NCBI GenBank assembly: GCA_001939145.1
Contig: LSRX01000357.1
Location: 510,375 to 574,374 of the forward strand
DNA length: 64,000 bases
From: Symbiodinium microadriaticum
Lineage: Eukaryota > Sar > Dinophyceae > Suessiales > Symbiodiniaceae
Reading direction: 5' to 3'
Shown: piece by piece, positions 54,067 through 63,317 of the stretch
How positions within the stretch are numbered: the first letter of the stretch is position 1
Layout: each line of letters starts with the position of its first letter
Notes under the pieces: model-generated
What the model was told of the DNA's origin: nothing
Databases searched by the model: none
What the model saw: only the letters and a program-made list of their open reading frames with translations
Made by a program: the position numbers and the translations under genes

Positions 54067-54828
54067 GGGTACGAATTTAAAATCCCGCAGATTTCGAGAT
54101 GAGGAGTCCAGCGAGGATCAACTATCTGGACTCTCTTCCTATATAGGTGTTCGGATTAGGGGACCCCTTGGAAATCCAGACCCTCTCAACAAGGTTCCGT
54201 TTAAGAGAGCCATAAGTAGGTCCCTGATACTACCTAGGACTATAGGTGCAAAGGGGGTTCCTGTTTGTTTCGGGGAGCACGCAGGCTCCCTTGGGGGGCG
54301 GATGCTTTGGGTTTAGCTGGAGTTCCCAACCCTAAACCCTAAACCCAAAGCCCTAAACCCTAAACCCCAAACCCTAAACCCCAAGTTCTAAACAGTAGAT
54401 CCCGTAACCTAACGCTCCCAAAGCTTCAGTTTCTCGACACTCAATCCTAAAACCTCAAGCCCTGAAACTTGGATTCGGTCCTTAGGGTTCCGCTTTATAT
54501 TTCTATTGTACTTGACATGCACCCAAAACGTATTCAGACTCCTAGACTACCCTTCGGAGCCCCAAGCCCGAAAGCGTGAACCCTATGCTACCCTCCGGAA
54601 CCCCAAGCCCTAAACCCTAAGCCCTAAACGTTAAACCCGAACCTTAATTGAGCCCTTGAAAGAACCACCGGGCCAGGGGGCAGAAAAGCGCTCACCAGGT
54701 TCGGAATCCAAATCGGCGTCGCGCCTCTGCGGAGACCCACTGCCAGCCAACCTGAGGTTGTGGGTTCAGGGTTTAGGGTTCAGGGTTTAGGGTTCAGGGT
54801 TTAGGGTTCAGGGTTTAGGGTTGAGGGT
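54067..54828. repeat. Unique DNA then telomere-like tract before LINE B
   Basis: C-rich at 54327-54395 and 54600-54650; 54770-54828 is a regular GGGTTCAGGGTTTA array directly abutting LINE B. No gene. Confidence 0.7.
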
Positions 54829-55213
54829 TTGGGTGCCAATAACGTTTTGTGCGAAAGTTTTGTGCGAAGTTTTTTTTTGGAACCACATTTTGAATCTGGG
54901 GCTGGGCTGGACTGGCTGCTGGGCTGGCTGGGCTGGGGCTGGGCTGGTCCTGGACAAAGTCGGACTACCACCTCACAGAAGCCTACCTGCTCACCCAGGC
55001 AGTGTAGGTGGGTGTCCAGGTGTGCCTGCTGCATTCTTGTAACATGTTCTGAGTCTGCACACTTCTGATTGGGCCCTTGCACGACATTTCGCAACCACAC
55101 AGCACACGCAGCAGCTAACGGTAGACGCACTGGGGGGGATCCTCGGGGTCGGTCCGGTCCCTCACTTCGTGAGGTCCCGACTTCCGAGTCCTCCCAGGGG
55201 GGGCACGGGCTAG

Positions 55214-58200
55214 CAACCTGTGTCCTCTTCTTTCTCTCTTGCTCAAGACCGCTTAAAGTTTTCTCGACCGAGTTTCCCTAGCTGTGAACAGCCACTCTTG
55301 AAGGCGGTTGCTGGCCGCCTGAAAGCCAAGCAGTTATGGAAACGTCGTACACGTCAACTACATTGGGGGGCGGTCAATGTCCGAACCATGCATACTAGTA
55401 TTTCTAATCAACAGGGAGTCCTGACAGTTGAGGGTGCAGTAGCTACCAAACCGGGGGAGGTTTGCCAGGTACTATGCGCGCACCGCATAAGTCTATGTGC
55501 CATGTCTGAAACCAGATGGAAGGGCAGTGGAATTATAGAACAAGAGGACTACATATTCCTATTTTCTGGATTGCCAGAATCGGCACCGAAATCCATGTAT
55601 GGAGTTGCATTTGCACTCAATAAAGACATGCAGCGTTGTTGAAAGGAAGCCGGATCTTATGTTGACTATAAAAATGAGAGACTGATTAAAATCCGTTTAC
55701 AAATCGAGGGACGTATTTTCAACGTTGTATCGGTGTATGCTCCTACATTTCGTGCACAAGAAAGGGACAAGGAGGCGTTCTACGAGGAACTCCGCCGGGT
55801 GGCACAGGAAACTAAAGCGAACGAGGAATTGATCATTATGGGCGATTTCAATGCTAGGGTTGGTACGCGGGCGTTGGATGTGGAAGCAGATCAGGAAGGG
55901 GCGAGTGATCTTGTTTTAGGGGATTTTGGCATGACCGAGCGAAACGAAAACGGTGGCATGCTTTTGGATTTTTGTCGAGGTTGTTTAAGGAGTCCGTTGC
56001 GCATTATGAGTACGTTTTATACACATAACACTTATGGGACGTGGCAGCACAATCGCACACAACAATGGCATCAGATTGATCATGTGTTGGCGTCCAGACG
56101 TACAGCAGCGCTGTTTACGGATGTTAAAGTAATGGCAGGTTTGGACTTTGATACAGACCATCGTCTTGTAAGAACATCCCTTCGAGTGATGAAGCGTTGT
56201 AGACAAAGGACTGGGTTATCAAAGTCTGTGACGGTCACCAGGAGCCCTAAATTAAACCTATCCATGCTCCAAGATACTGAGACAGTTGAGCATATCAATA
56301 CCGGCTTTGCAGAGTTGGTAAGTGAAAACCTCACTGACTGCTATGAACTCTGGGCAAAAGCGTTGCGAAAAGTTGGCGAAGAGGTTTTGGGTGTCCAGCT
56401 ACCAAGTCGGCGACCGCAATGGCAACTGGATCATGCGGAGGAGCTGGCATCGCTGGCACAAGCTAAGGCAGCGGCATATGCTGCAATGGATGGCAGCGAT
56501 GAGTCACGAATACGTTATAGAAGGGTATGCAAAGCCAATAAGAAACAGGTACGTCAAACACTCAACCGGTGGTGGACGAATAAGGCGCAGGCAATACAAA
56601 CAGCGGTGGATCGTAAGGACCCAAACTACCAGTTTAAGGGCTTCCGGGAACTAAGGGCGGTGTTTGGAAATGGGAAACGTGCGCCCTGTCACATACGTGA
56701 TAAAAAGGGGAATATTTTAAAGGGCAAACCGGAACGTCTTGACAGATGGAAAGAATACTTTGAAGAGTTACTTAATGTTGAGACAGATGTGTCTGAGGAC
56801 AGAATCGGTTTGATAGCGCGGGTGGAACAATGTAAAAACCTTGGACGCCCTCCATCGTTTGCTGAAACACTTGCGGCAATTTCTACGCTAAATACGGGGA
56901 AGGCGCACGGTCCGGATGGAATACCAGCTGAATTGTTGCATGTTCTGAGTCCGGCACTTAAAAGAACACTACATGAAATTATATGTCAAATCTGGACTGG
57001 TGCACAACCCATGCCTAAGGAATGGAAGGAGTCGTATCTAATCCCGTTGCCTAAGAAGGGAGATTTAACGTATTGCAAAAAATGGCGGGGTATTCTACTG
57101 ACTTCGGTACCTGGCAAAGTTTTCGCTAAAATAATCAATGGGCGTTTGGTGGCGCATGTTGAAAGTAATGGTATTTTACCGGAGACTCAGTGTGGATTTC
57201 GTGCTGGGCGGGGCACGGTGGATATGATTTTTACGTTACGGATGGCGCTTGAACTGGCAAGGGTTAAAAAGGTTGATCTGCATGTGGTATTTGTTGATCT
57301 TATGAAGGCATATGATTCCGTTAATCGAAATGGGCTTTGGGGCATTTTGCGTGCTAAAGGCGTACCGGATACCATGCTCGATCTTATAAAAAACTTCTAT
57401 ACGGGCAAAACTGCACGGGTCAGTGCGGAAGGCGAGCTCACGGAAGAATTCGAATTACGTACTGGTTTGGGACAAGGCTGTTGTCTGGCTCCTCTGTTGT
57501 TCAATGTTTACCTGGCCGCAGTCATGGAAGAATGGTACCATATTGCAGACACGCATCTTACGTTGCCCTACCGTATTGATGGGATTTTGCGTAGACATAT
57601 GGATGAAGGCTCGTTAAACAAGTATGCAACGTGGGACCATATGAAACTCAGTGATCTCGGATATGCTGACGATGCTGCATTTCTCACGGATACTTATGAA
57701 AAATTAGTTACGACCATTGAAGGACTGCAATCCCTGTATAAGCAATGGGGTTTAACCATGTCGGTGGAAAAAACGGAGGCTTTGGTATCACAAGGGGAAT
57801 TACCACCACCGATTCAGGTCGAGGAGACTGATGGTTTTGACAAGATCAATTCTAAGAAGAATTTTGAGTATTTGGGAGCCAACGTCAGCACGAGACAAGG
57901 CTGTGAAGATGATATTACCCGGAGAATTGACAAGGCTAGAAAGGCGTTTTGGCGACTTGCATCTAATGTGTGGGATGTGAAACAGCTCTCCTTAACTGTC
58001 AAAATGCGTGTGTATAGGGCCTGTGTAATCTCGGTGCTGTTGTATGGATGTGAAACGTGGACTACTACTTTCCGATGTAGGAAGAAACTTGAACAATTTC
58101 AGATGATGTGTCTTCGTAAAATCTCTAAAATCGGCATATGGGATCAGGAGCAAATGCATGTGAACAACGGTAACTTGCGAGCGTGGCTCGGCGTGCCTAC

Positions 58201-59458
58201 GGTATGTGATATGATTGTGCAAGCTCGCACCCGGTGGCTAGGACATGTGGCGCGTATGGATAATGCTCGGTTGCCCAAACAAATGCTTTTTGCGTTTTTT
58301 CCAGGTAGTGTTGGAGTGCCTACACAAGTTGGGAGACGTACCGGGAAATGGTTGGCATTTGATTTTGTCAACGATTTGGAAAAGGCAGGCATTCCACTTA
58401 GCGGGTGGATGCAGATAGCACGAAAAAACAACGGGTCTGAGTGGAGGGACAAAGTTTTCCACATCGCAAGGTGGTATACGCCCAAAAATCCAAAATCAGG
58501 ACAGGAGCCACCGGACCGCAAAAAGGAAAAGATGCGGGGTGCGCCACATCGCCATGTCAAGCGCACTTTCGTAGAGCATACCAAAAATCAGCAGGAATGG
58601 TTTGACAAAGAAACTTTTCATGTGGGAGTTTTGAAGGCGGAGCAGGAATTAGGAGGACGTGATAAACTGGTTTCCCGTATTTTGAGTGATCTCCAAACTA
58701 AGTATGGTACAACATGGATGGATTTGAAAGAGGAGGATGTGGTTGTCGACATGACTGAGGAGTGGAATGAATTGCTAGTTCATGAAGTAGACGTAGGACT
58801 GTTGTCCATGCTTGTTGCTGCACGGTCACAAGCCCTTAGCACACAGAGCACGCCGCCGTCACAGGCCACAGGTCGTCGTCGCTTAAGATGTAAGCAGCCG
58901 GTTCCGTCTGATCCTGGGAATGCTGAACGGGCGGGTGAAGCCAATCAACGACAACGGACACCGTCTCCACCACCTGCACCACCGCAAACGGGCGTAAGGG
59001 TTCGTCTCAAACGTTATGGACGTCAGGCAAGCCCCAACCGCAATGGAAGTTTCCCATGCTCGTTGTGTAGTAAAAGTTTCGATACGAAGGTCGCGCGTTC
59101 TAGTCATGTCCGCATACTCCATCCGGAAGGAACGTTCAGAGAGAATGGTTTTCAGTGTGAGTTATGTCCGAGATTGTTTCTAGTGCAAGGAAAACTAACG
59201 GAACATTACCGTAGGGACCATATCCGTGATTCTCCTGCTGTTTCTTGTCCCCATTGCGGAGTGGTCTATCCGGCCAATACACTTCTCTTACAGCACTTCA
59301 TTCAGAGTCATTCGGATTTGGAGGCAAGATTTCCCGGCCCATGCTTCCTATGTGAGGCTCGGGCAGATAGGACCGTGCCGTACATGAAGACTGCTATGAC
59401 ATTTAAGCGCCATCGAACTGTGGAGCATTTGCATGACTGGCCTGCGCGGTTTCGATAG
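55214..59458 (+). CDS. LINE B endonuclease-reverse transcriptase with C-terminal zinc fingers
   Basis: One frame from 55214 to TAG 59456-59458, broken only by TGA at 55640-55642. Endonuclease: GAVNVRTMHT, CAMSETRWKGSG, VSVYAPTF, IMGDFNARVG, TDHRLVR. RT: TGKAHGPDGIPAELLH, YLIPLPKKGDL, QCGFRAGRGTVD, catalytic FVDLMKAYDSVNR, TGLGQGCCLAPLLFNVYLA, and LGYADDAAFLTD (YADD, about 57662). Then LLYGCETWT and RWLGHVARMDNARLPKQ, as in RTE/Jockey-like elements. Unusually, the C-terminus has three C2H2 fingers (59047-59118, 59150-59221, 59240-59311) and a fourth Cys/His group to 59432. The start is unclear: the first ATG in frame (55388) lies after the NVRT motif, so initiation may be upstream or non-AUG, or an upstream frame is joined. 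Confidence 0.9.
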
Positions 59459-59576
59459 GCATGGCAGTATCGCAGTTGGTTGCGTAAAACTGGACACAGT
59501 AGTGATGTGCAGGATCGCACTCTCTGTGTCAGCGTCTTGAGTCTGTGCAAGTGCTGCATGTCTGCATGTTTGTTGG

Positions 59577-60425
59577 ATGTGTGCAGTTGCAATACCTGTG
59601 AGACTTGAAAGGCCCAACCCCCAGAGAAGTGCGCAAGAAATGGGACGGAACGAAGACCGGGGCAGGGACAGAGACCGTAGGTCTAAACAGTCCGAGCCAC
59701 GGCGGGAGGACTTGGAGGACACCGTTAGGCGGCAAGGCGAAGAACTCCAGGACTTAAGGACTCAGCTGCAGCGGACTAGCAAGTTGACGGTCTTCACGGC
59801 ACGGGACATGGGGGAAGCAAAAGCTGCCTTGCAAATCGCGGTGTTCCTCACGGGGCTCTTCAGGGAGCATTTGCAGGGCATCCTTCAGGCCTACCAGACA
59901 GCCCGTGACCAAGCCAGAGACGGGGGCGGTGCTAGCTCGACAGGGTCCGCCAGGGTGGAGCCCTTGAAAGTCCTGCTCTACAATGGGATGATCAAGTACC
60001 TGGTGGAGTACGCGGAAAAGTCCTTCCCCGCCGCGGTTGGTAAGTGTCAGGAAATCGCTGGCTTCTTGGCCGGCCGGGACGTGTTGGCCATAGGCAACAC
60101 AAACAATCCACCGCAGATGGATGCTCCGTGGGTCCTGATCGTGACGTTTTCTGGATCTGCACGTGGCAGGGAGATGAGGGCCCTGTGGGACTGTGAGGAG
60201 ATCCAGGCTATGGCGCAGAAGCGGGGAGGCCTCTGGCCGGAATTCGGCATCAAACCCGGAAGCTGGCGACCCTCGCAGCTGTACAGTGAGGTAGCCTCAG
60301 ACGCTGGACTAGACTTCAAAGGCAAAGGCAAGAGCAAAGGCAAAGTCTCTGGCGGAACCGGCGTCAAACGCCGAAGTGAAACCCCTGACATGCGAGGTGG
60401 TGATTTCTCACGTAGAAAGTCTTAG
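59577..60425 (+). CDS. LINE B second ORF: coiled-coil, basic protein
   Basis: ATG at 59577, 282 codons, TAG at 60423-60425. The N-terminus is Arg/Asp-rich (GRNEDRGRDRDRRSK), then a coiled coil (REDLEDTVRRQGEELQDLRT), a helical middle, a strand-like PWVLIVTFSGSARGREMR, and a Gly/Lys-rich tail (FKGKGKSKGKVSGG) that should bind nucleic acid. This is the make-up of a LINE ORF1 chaperone, but it lies downstream of the RT ORF. The shared element ends outside both ORFs show that it belongs to LINE B. Codons and composition are GC-richer than the RT ORF, so it may have been acquired separately. No known family assigned. Confidence 0.75.
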   Translation: MCAVAIPVRLERPNPQRSAQEMGRNEDRGRDRDRRSKQSEPRREDLEDTVRRQGEELQDLRTQLQRTSKLTVFTARDMGEAKAALQIAVFLTGLFREHLQGILQAYQTARDQARDGGGASSTGSARVEPLKVLLYNGMIKYLVEYAEKSFPAAVGKCQEIAGFLAGRDVLAIGNTNNPPQMDAPWVLIVTFSGSARGREMRALWDCEEIQAMAQKRGGLWPEFGIKPGSWRPSQLYSEVASDAGLDFKGKGKSKGKVSGGTGVKRRSETPDMRGGDFSRRKS

Positions 60426-60997
60426 TATCCTCAAGGGATAGGAGACGCCACGGATGACGTAGACCTGCCATGTGCATGTAAAGCACAGTTTTCTGTGGGC
60501 TACTGTGCCCCTGTCGGCACCATCCGACGTTCATCTCGGTATCGTCCGAGAGGTTTCTTTTTGGTAAAAATTGTTGAGTGCAGACGGCTTGATGGTGTTT
60601 CTGCATGTGCACATGTTTTTTCCCCCCCCTTTGTAGTGAGTGTTTGTGCTGAAGTTTTGTATCTAATTAGTGCCAGCCCCTTTGGTGATGCAGTCTCTGT
60701 CGGCTGGCTGTGACACACTGCGTCATCTCTGCAGGGCGTCAAGCACTGCGATGCGGAGACTATGCCACCGCATGGTGGCGTTATGTCTTCTTCACGGCTG
60801 GGCTGGTGGCTGGCTGGGCCTGGGCTGGGGCNTTGGCTGGGCCTGGGTTGGGCTGGGCTGGGCTGCCCTGAAACGGGAATTGGTTTGCTTGAAAGGGAAA
60901 TTGGTTTATTCGAAAATGGAAAGGTGTCTTTCCACCGAAAAAATGTGCTTCTGCATGGCCAACAGCAACAAGCAATTTCTATTTATTTCTTTCTTGA

Positions 60998-61638
60998 GGG
61001 TTTAGGGTTCAGGGTTTAGGGTTTAGGGTTCAGGGTTTAGGGTTTGGGTGTGGGTTTAGGGTTGATAAGGCTTGGGGTTTGTAGGGTATAGGGCGTTTTT
61101 GGTTTATAGTGTATAGGGTTAGGGCTCATAGGGTGTAGGGTTTAGGATTTATGGGATATAGGGTTAAGGGTTTCTGGATGCTTATATAGGGTATAGGGTT
61201 GAAGGTTTGGGGCTTAAGACGAGATGCAGGAAGAAGGGAGGATTCACAGACCAAAGATGTCCAAAAGATTGTGGCAATATTCTAAAGGCGCTGGCCTCGC
61301 GACCGTGGATTGTGCCCAGCCTTTAGCCACCAACAGTGCACCACCCCGACCCCAAGCACTCAGAAGCTCGAGACCAACGGCTTCAAAAGACAGCTCGCGC
61401 AGCGGGCCGTCATAAGTACAACATTTCGGCCTTACAGTATACTTACTGTATACAGGGACTCGAATTGGATCATATGACGAGTTATTCCGCAAAGCTCAAA
61501 AACTGCCAAGAGGTCAGCGTTTACGCACTCGAGACTTGGATCGTTATGGGATCCGCGATGGCTGGGTTCAGGGGGGGGGTGCAAGGGCAACCTTCAGGCA
61601 TCTCAGGGCGCACGAAAAAGTTAAAGAAGAATTGGGTT
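60998..61638. repeat. G-rich telomere-like tract, then unique DNA
   Basis: 60998-61215 is TTTAGGG-type with TATAGGG variants. 61224-61415 is an open frame (MQEEGRIHRPKMSKRLW...), unrecognised; the rest is unique with a poly-G run (61570-61579). Confidence 0.7.
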
Positions 61639-61736
61639 TCCTGGAGCCTTAAGAACATCCATTTCTTTTAGGGTTCCCGATTCTGATTTCCTTATATAAG
61701 GTCCTTAAGACGGTAGGTTCTATGGGGTCTAGGTAG
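61639..61736. repeat. Hairpin repeat, family E, copy 4
   Basis: CCTGGAGCCTTAAGAACATC and GGTAGGTTCTATGGGGTCTA ends, core GATTTCCTTATATAAGGTCC. Confidence 0.8.
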
Positions 61737-61737
61737 G

Positions 61738-61860
61738 TAAACCCTAAACCCTAAACCCTAAACCCTAAACCCTAAAACCCTAAACCCTAAACCCCAAAAC
61801 CCTAAAACCCTAAACCCTGAAACCCTAAACCCTAAAACCCTAAACCCTTCAGGTCTAGGG
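61738..61860. repeat. C-rich telomere-like tract
   Basis: CCCTAAA and CCCTAAAA units, among the most regular in the window. Confidence 0.95.
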
Positions 61861-61914
61861 TTTTCTACCCCCCCCGCTTGAACGCCCGGTCCCTGGAGGA
61901 TCCCATACTTGGAA

Positions 61915-62072
61915 CTACTTGGAGGTTCATGGCTTAGGGTTTAGGGTTCGTGGGTAGTTAGAAGTGGGTTATAAGTCCCCCCAATATCGGTTATAACTAT
62001 AGTTATCCTACTTATAACCCGACTTGTAATGACTTGTAACTACCCATGGACCTCCAAGTAGAGTTTGGTATA
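61915..62072. repeat. Hairpin repeat, family H, copy 1
   Basis: Arms CTACTTGGAGGTTCATGG and CCATGGACCTCCAAGTAG; inner stem around GTTATAACTATAGTTATCC. Copy 2 at 63203-63317. A telomere-like piece (61933-61950) is inserted near the left arm. Confidence 0.9.
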
Positions 62073-62120
62073 GAGCACGTTTTCGAGAAGCAGGCCTCAC
62101 CTGAAGCCCTAAAAACCCTA

Positions 62121-62247
62121 AATTAAAGGAAACTACAGGAAGGGAGTTTAGGGTATGTAGGGCTTCTATAAGGCTTCTATAAGGTATATAGACCCTTCTA
62201 TAAGGCTCCTAGAACAGTGACTACCACCTGAAGATGTCCTAGACTAA
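62121..62247 (-). repeat. Dispersed repeat, family L, copy 2
   Basis: Reverse complement of 5061-5240 without its telomere-like insert: AACTACAGGAAGGGAGTTTA, GGGCTTCTATAAGG, TAAGGCTCCTAGAAC, ACCTGAAGATGTCCTAGACT. Confidence 0.8.
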
Positions 62248-62339
62248 ACCCGAAAACCTTACTACAGCCGGGAAGCAGCAGCTGTTGAAGAAGCCAAGGA
62301 AGCTCTGTAGCAGCGGTAGCGTCTCGGAAGATTGCGTCC

Positions 62340-62700
62340 TGTCTAGACTTGCTTGGGATTTAGGATTTAGGCCAAGCCCAAAGCCCCTAAACCCAAAGCC
62401 CTAAACCCCTGAGCAAATAAGTGAGCCTTGAACCCTAAAGCCCTAGGCACTAAACCTTGACCCCTAAGGCCCTAAGCCCTAAACCTTAACCCCTAAAGCT
62501 CTGATAGTTTAGAGAAACCGCTCAGCTTCTTCTTGGCTCTTGGGCCTACCCTAAACCCTAAACCCTAAACCCTCCAAACCGGGGCTCCTGATATCGACAA
62601 GCGCCCACAAGGAAGCCCGTCAGTCTGAAGAACAGTCCTTTTTGCAGCATACCTAAGCCCCCGGGTTTAGGCTTTAGGGTTTAGGGTTTAGGGTTTAGGG
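62340..62700. repeat. Telomere-like tracts in both polarities
   Basis: C-rich 62375-62510 and 62548-62575, unique 62580-62660, G-rich 62665-62700 abutting a family G hairpin. No gene. Confidence 0.8.
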
Positions 62701-62767
62701 CCCAAAAGTAGGTAGAATAATGGCCCTAAACCCATAAAGAGGCTATGATTTTTACATACTTTTGGGG
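62701..62767. repeat. Hairpin repeat, family G, copy 2
   Basis: CCCAAAAGTAGGTAGAATAA with GGCTATGATTTTTACATACT then TTTGGG. Matches 52281-52344, including the AAACCCATAAA loop. Confidence 0.9.
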
Positions 62768-62982
62768 GTTCAGGTAAGGGGGACTAGGTGCTTGTGGGTT
62801 TCCCATGCTGCAACTCTGCTGCGGAAACGTAGGGAATAAGATCCCAGACTATTCAGACCCCTCTATTATGGCCGCGGCCCTACCTGGTAAAACGGGCGCA
62901 GAACCCCCATGAAATGCCTGGTGCCGTGAAACCCTCGAAAACATCCTGATGGATCCTGACGGAACTTCTATAGCAACCTAAA

Positions 62983-63090
62983 TGGGGGTTTCCGAAAAAA
63001 GGGTACCTTAATTTTCGTACCCTAAATAGTAGGATCCTTATTTTTAGGACCCCAAAATAAGGTACCCCTAACTGTCGGAAAGTCCCACAC
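62983..63090. repeat. Hairpin repeat, family F, copy 3
   Basis: TGGGGGTTTCCGAAAAAAGG at the left, CTGTCGGAAAGTCCCA at the right, core TAGTAGGATCCTTATTTTTA. Confidence 0.85.
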
Positions 63091-63202
63091 GAATCAAGAA
63101 AGAAACACTTCCTGCGCTGTGCGCGGCCGAGGAGCGACCTAGGTAGAAACTGAGTAGGGTTTAGGGTTTAGGGTTTAGGAGGGGGTGTCTTTTTCCACAG
63201 GC

Positions 63203-63317
63203 CTACTTGGAGGTTCACGGCTAGTTATAAGTAGGGTTATAAGTAGGATATCTATAGTTATGACCTATTTTGGGTGACTTATGACCCACTTTTAACTACC
63301 CATGAACCTCCAAGTAG
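63203..63317. repeat. Hairpin repeat, family H, copy 2
   Basis: CTACTTGGAGGTTCACGG and CCCATGAACCTCCAAGTAG, inner GTTATAAGTAGGATATCTAT. Lacks the telomere-like insert of copy 1. Confidence 0.9.

Larger units (their letters stand above)
54829..60997 (+). mobile_element. LINE B: nearly intact non-LTR retrotransposon
   Basis: Bounds are set by the shared ends of the deleted derivative at 40261-40737: start GGGTTTGGGTGCCAAT, end TTTCTTTCTTGAG. Contents: a 5' leader with a GGCTGGG-rich tract (54898-54950), an endonuclease-RT-zinc-finger ORF (55214-59458), a 118-bp spacer, a coiled-coil basic ORF (59577-60425), and a 3' UTR with another GGCTGGG tract and a gap n (60832). Both flanks are G-rich telomere-like repeat in the same polarity as the coding strand. 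No poly-A tail or obvious target duplication was seen. Confidence 0.9.

Noticed and set aside
55985..59735. Minus-strand frames of 60-146 codons
   Set aside because: Antisense shadows of the LINE B RT ORF.
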